Source: CAZCBJ01 sp964496705 (lineage in GTDB: Bacteria > Chloroflexota > Anaerolineae > Anaerolineales > Anaerolineaceae). Taken from it: a stretch of 6,454 bases of DNA. The notes under the pieces were generated by a model that saw only the letters and a program-made list of their open reading frames with translations, searched no databases and had not been told where the DNA came from. Where the stretch lies: NCBI GenBank assembly GCA_964496705.1, contig CAZCBJ010000224.1, forward strand, positions 1 through 6,454. The letters run 5' to 3'. Of this stretch, positions 5,123 through 6,454 are shown in pieces; within the stretch, counting starts at the first letter, position 1; each line of letters starts with the position of its first letter. Both the position numbers and the translations under genes were made by a program.

Positions 5123-6010
5123 TCAGGGGGAGGGCGGCGGAGACTCTCTTTCGACCGCTGCCCGGGTCTGAGCAGGCGGCTCCAGCGCATCTTCATCCAC
5201 AGCGATCGGCTGTTTGACTTTGCGCGCGCGGGCAGCCTTCTTTTCGACCGGCGCAGCCTGCTGAGCCTCAGCCTCTCCGACAGGCGCAGCCGCCGGCGCC
5301 TTCAGCCGGCGCGGGCGGGCGGGTTTCGGTTCGGCTGGCAGCAGGGTCTGGGCGGGCGGCTCCAATTCATCCAGCGAAGTTGGTGCGGGTTCGGCGTCCG
5401 GCGCGGTTGTTTTGATCTTGCGCGGCGCTTTCTTTTCAGCCGGTATCACCGTCTGTGCGGGCGGCTCCAAATCACCGTCCGCGCTCGCGGCGGGACTGCC
5501 CGAAATTCCAAACACATCTGAAAAGCTGCGCGGCGGGGGGGGTGAAGCCGGACGGGCATCCTGAGCCGAGGCGTTCTGCCCGGTCGCCTCAGCCACTGTC
5601 GCAGCAGGCGGATGGGTGGCCGACGTCTGCGCCGGCGGCTCCAGCGCCAGGCTGCTCTGGCTGGGCGGCTGGATGCGGTTGGCTTGGGCGCTGAGCTCGT
5701 AATTGGCCATCGCCATGTCGTTGCTCATATCCGTGGCTGCCTGGTTCAGCTCAGACGTGACCTCCAGTCCGGTCTGCTCAATTTCCTTAAGGCTATCTTC
5801 GATCCCGGATTCGCTGACGATTTTCTGCGGCAGGTCGCGGATTTCACGTGAAGTGGTCAGAATCGCCTGCCAGGTTGGCGAGTGCACCATGCGGTTCACC
5901 CACCGCCCGGCGGAGCGCGCACCGCTCACAATCCGCTCAGGGCCCAGCACAATCAGGGCTATCAACAGGAAAGCGACAAATTCCAGCGGACCGATATTAA
6001 ATATCTGCAT
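5123..6010 (-). CDS. tatB: TatB-like twin-arginine translocase subunit with long repeat-bearing tail
   Basis: A 295-residue membrane protein of the TatA/TatB family, which helps export folded proteins bearing twin-arginine signals. The first 30 residues hold a short membrane helix, IGPLEFVAFLLIALIVLGPERI (6-27). The VLGPERI hinge and a glutamate at residue 10 resemble TatB more than TatA. An amphipathic, probably helical region follows to about 112. The remainder (about 113-295) is a Pro/Ala-rich, apparently disordered tail, making the protein much longer than E. coli TatB (171 residues). The tail holds four exact copies of LEPPAQT (residues 123, 181, 216, 276), with basic clusters after copies 2 and 3 and before copy 4. 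The ATG start gives the usual Tat N-terminus, with AGGGA 6 nt upstream. A TTG nine codons earlier (6037) is possible. It follows tatA by 75 nt. Confidence 0.85.
   Translation of the reverse strand: MQIFNIGPLEFVAFLLIALIVLGPERIVSGARSAGRWVNRMVHSPTWQAILTTSREIRDLPQKIVSESGIEDSLKEIEQTGLEVTSELNQAATDMSNDMAMANYELSAQANRIQPPSQSSLALEPPAQTSATHPPAATVAEATGQNASAQDARPASPPPPRSFSDVFGISGSPAASADGDLEPPAQTVIPAEKKAPRKIKTTAPDAEPAPTSLDELEPPAQTLLPAEPKPARPRRLKAPAAAPVGEAEAQQAAPVEKKAARARKVKQPIAVDEDALEPPAQTRAAVERESPPPSP
5165..5185 (-). repeat. LEPPAQT heptad copy 4 in the TatB tail
   Basis: This copy encodes residues 276-282 and sits 13 residues from the C-terminus, preceded by acidic VDEDA. Its Ala codon is GCT and its second Pro codon CCT, unlike any other copy. 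The basic cluster KKAARARKVK lies before it rather than after. Confidence 0.9.
5345..5365 (-). repeat. LEPPAQT heptad copy 3 in the TatB tail
   Basis: This copy encodes residues 216-222, preceded by acidic SLDE and followed by LLPAEPKPARPRRLK. The pattern (acidic residues, heptad, two residues, PAE, basic cluster) is shared with copy 2. Its Ala codon is GCC. Confidence 0.9.
5450..5470 (-). repeat. LEPPAQT heptad copy 2 in the TatB tail
   Basis: This copy encodes residues 181-187, preceded by acidic DGD and followed by VIPAEKKAPRKIK. Its Ala codon is GCA. Confidence 0.9.
5624..5644 (-). repeat. LEPPAQT heptad copy 1 in the TatB tail
   Basis: This copy encodes residues 123-129, shortly after the predicted helical region ends, and lacks the acidic and basic flanks of the other copies. 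Its Ala codon is GCG, so the four copies together use all four alanine codons. Confidence 0.9.
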
Positions 6011-6085
6011 ACTGCATCCCTGCCCGGCAACGCCCAAGTTGAAGACTCTCCCTCAACCCGGAACGAAACTCGCGCGGCAGACGAA

Positions 6086-6298
6086 TTATTCTTTCTTTTC
6101 TTCAGGAGCTGATTCAGCGGGCTGTTCGGCTTCCTTGGCTTCCTTGTCCTTGTCCTTATCGCCCTTGAGGCCGTCGCGGAAGGAACGGATGCTGGCGCCA
6201 AGCTCGCCGGAAATTTTGCTGATGCGTCCCACACCGAAAAGCAAAATGATGATCAGCAAAATCAACCCCAACTCTAATGGACCCAATCGGAATGGCAT
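6086..6298 (-). CDS. tatA: TatA-family twin-arginine translocase subunit
   Basis: A 70-residue protein with the TatA plan. Residues 1-10 are MPFRLGPLEL, then a short membrane helix LGLILLIIILLFG (10-22), a hinge reading FGVGRI in place of the classical FGxKKLP, an amphipathic helix (SKISGELGASIRSFRDGL, 27-44), and a strongly charged tail with DKDKDKE and EEKKE. TatA oligomers form the variable part of the Tat translocation site in the cytoplasmic membrane. The length is typical of small TatA proteins. The start is fixed by AAGGAGAG 5 nt upstream; the open frame extends 28 codons further but without a ribosome binding site, running through the promoter region into the tatC end. It lies between tatC (40 nt upstream) and the tatB-like gene (75 nt downstream), so all three Tat components are together. 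Confidence 0.92.
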   Translation of the reverse strand: MPFRLGPLELGLILLIIILLFGVGRISKISGELGASIRSFRDGLKGDKDKDKEAKEAEQPAESAPEEKKE

Positions 6299-6303
6299 GT
6301 GAT

Positions 6304-6311
6304 CTCTCCTT
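6304..6311 (-). promoter_or_regulatory. Ribosome binding site that fixes the start of tatA
   Basis: AAGGAGAG is followed by five bases (ATCAC) and the ATG at 6298. This gives the canonical short TatA N-terminus and rules out the long upstream extension. Confidence 0.88.
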
Positions 6312-6318
6312 AACTTTT

Positions 6319-6331
6319 CGGTATTATACCG
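6319..6331 (-). promoter_or_regulatory. Candidate internal promoter of tatA: TATAAT within a palindrome
   Basis: CGGTATAATACCG is a 13-nt palindrome with 5-bp arms (CGGTA/TACCG) around a 3-nt centre, and it contains a perfect TATAAT at 6323-6328. It lies in the 40-nt gap after the tatC stop, giving an expected leader of about 18 nt for tatA. No clear -35 hexamer is seen. The symmetry could mark a repressor site over the -10 box, which is inference. Confidence 0.45.
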
Positions 6332-6338
6332 CGAATTT

Positions 6339-6454
6339 TCATCTTTGCGCCAGCTCAGCCTTCTTGCGCCCGCGCTGGGCAACTGCGGCGAAGAGGATGC
6401 TGAGCAAATACAGCGCGAACAACGGCACCATCAGGATGCTCATATTGACCGGAT
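6339..6454 (-). CDS. tatC: Sec-independent translocase TatC, C-terminal fragment
   Basis: Only the last 37 codons and the stop are present; the gene enters from the right edge. The peptide reads PVNMSILMVPLFALYLLSIL, then FAAVAQRGRKKAELAQR. A hydrophobic helix containing PLFALYLLSI is followed by a short basic cytoplasmic tail. This fits the last membrane helix of TatC, where proteins of the family carry a P-L-x-x-L-Y-E/x-x-I pattern. TatC is the multi-spanning receptor for twin-arginine signal peptides. The identification rests on this short match and on the adjacent tatA and tatB-like genes; alone the fragment would be an unassigned membrane protein end. Confidence 0.65.
   Translation of the reverse strand, partial: PVNMSILMVPLFALYLLSILFAAVAQRGRKKAELAQR

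Noticed and set aside
6020..6060. GTTGA/TCAAC hairpin between tatA and the tatB-like gene
   Set aside because: The stem is only 5 bp with a 10-nt loop and no U-tract, too weak to call an attenuator or terminator.

Overview
The window is a GC-rich bacterial chromosome segment in which every convincing gene lies on the minus strand. The style of several proteins suggests a member of the Chloroflexota, probably Anaerolineae-like: the TatB-like subunit, the ParB-like protein with a DGHHR motif, the receiver with a DWELPG phosphorylation loop, and the TspO-like N-terminus. This is inference from remembered family resemblance, not a database result. I see no rRNA, tRNA, CRISPR array, transposase or phage gene.

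In the direction of transcription (right to left), the window opens with a twin-arginine translocation cluster. It holds the last 37 codons of tatC (cut by the right edge), a small tatA, and a long tatB-like gene, closed by an intrinsic terminator at 5079-5104. A -10 hexamer inside a perfect palindrome sits between tatC and tatA. The TatB-like protein carries an unusual tail with four copies of the heptad LEPPAQT.

Next come a rhamnulokinase (rhaB) and, 33 nt further on, an M32 metallocarboxypeptidase, closed by a strong terminator at 1884-1920. Nothing else for rhamnose metabolism is visible. A TATAAT box just before the peptidase suggests that it has its own promoter. The 86 bp between the tat terminator and rhaB hold the rhaB ribosome binding site but no confident promoter.

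Then comes a two-gene unit: a ParB/sulfiredoxin-fold-like protein and a stand-alone response-regulator receiver whose start codon lies 1 nt after the previous stop. It ends in a terminator at 672-702. The roughly 220 bp ahead of this pair hold no gene, only a perfect 12-bp hairpin of unknown role.

Immediately after that terminator lies a GNAT acetyltransferase that looks leaderless: it has a TATACT box 7 nt before the ATG and no Shine-Dalgarno sequence. Last, at the left edge, is the N-terminus of a TspO/MBR-like membrane protein. Its leader can fold so that its ribosome binding site is buried in a hairpin.

Most of these genes are ordinary housekeeping or catabolic functions. The best leads for something less described are the repeated heptad in the TatB tail, the ParB-like/receiver pair, and the TspO leader structure. 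I found no clear new multi-gene system. For five genes the longest open reading frame begins upstream of the start I chose; the positions given here use ribosome binding sites or family N-termini.
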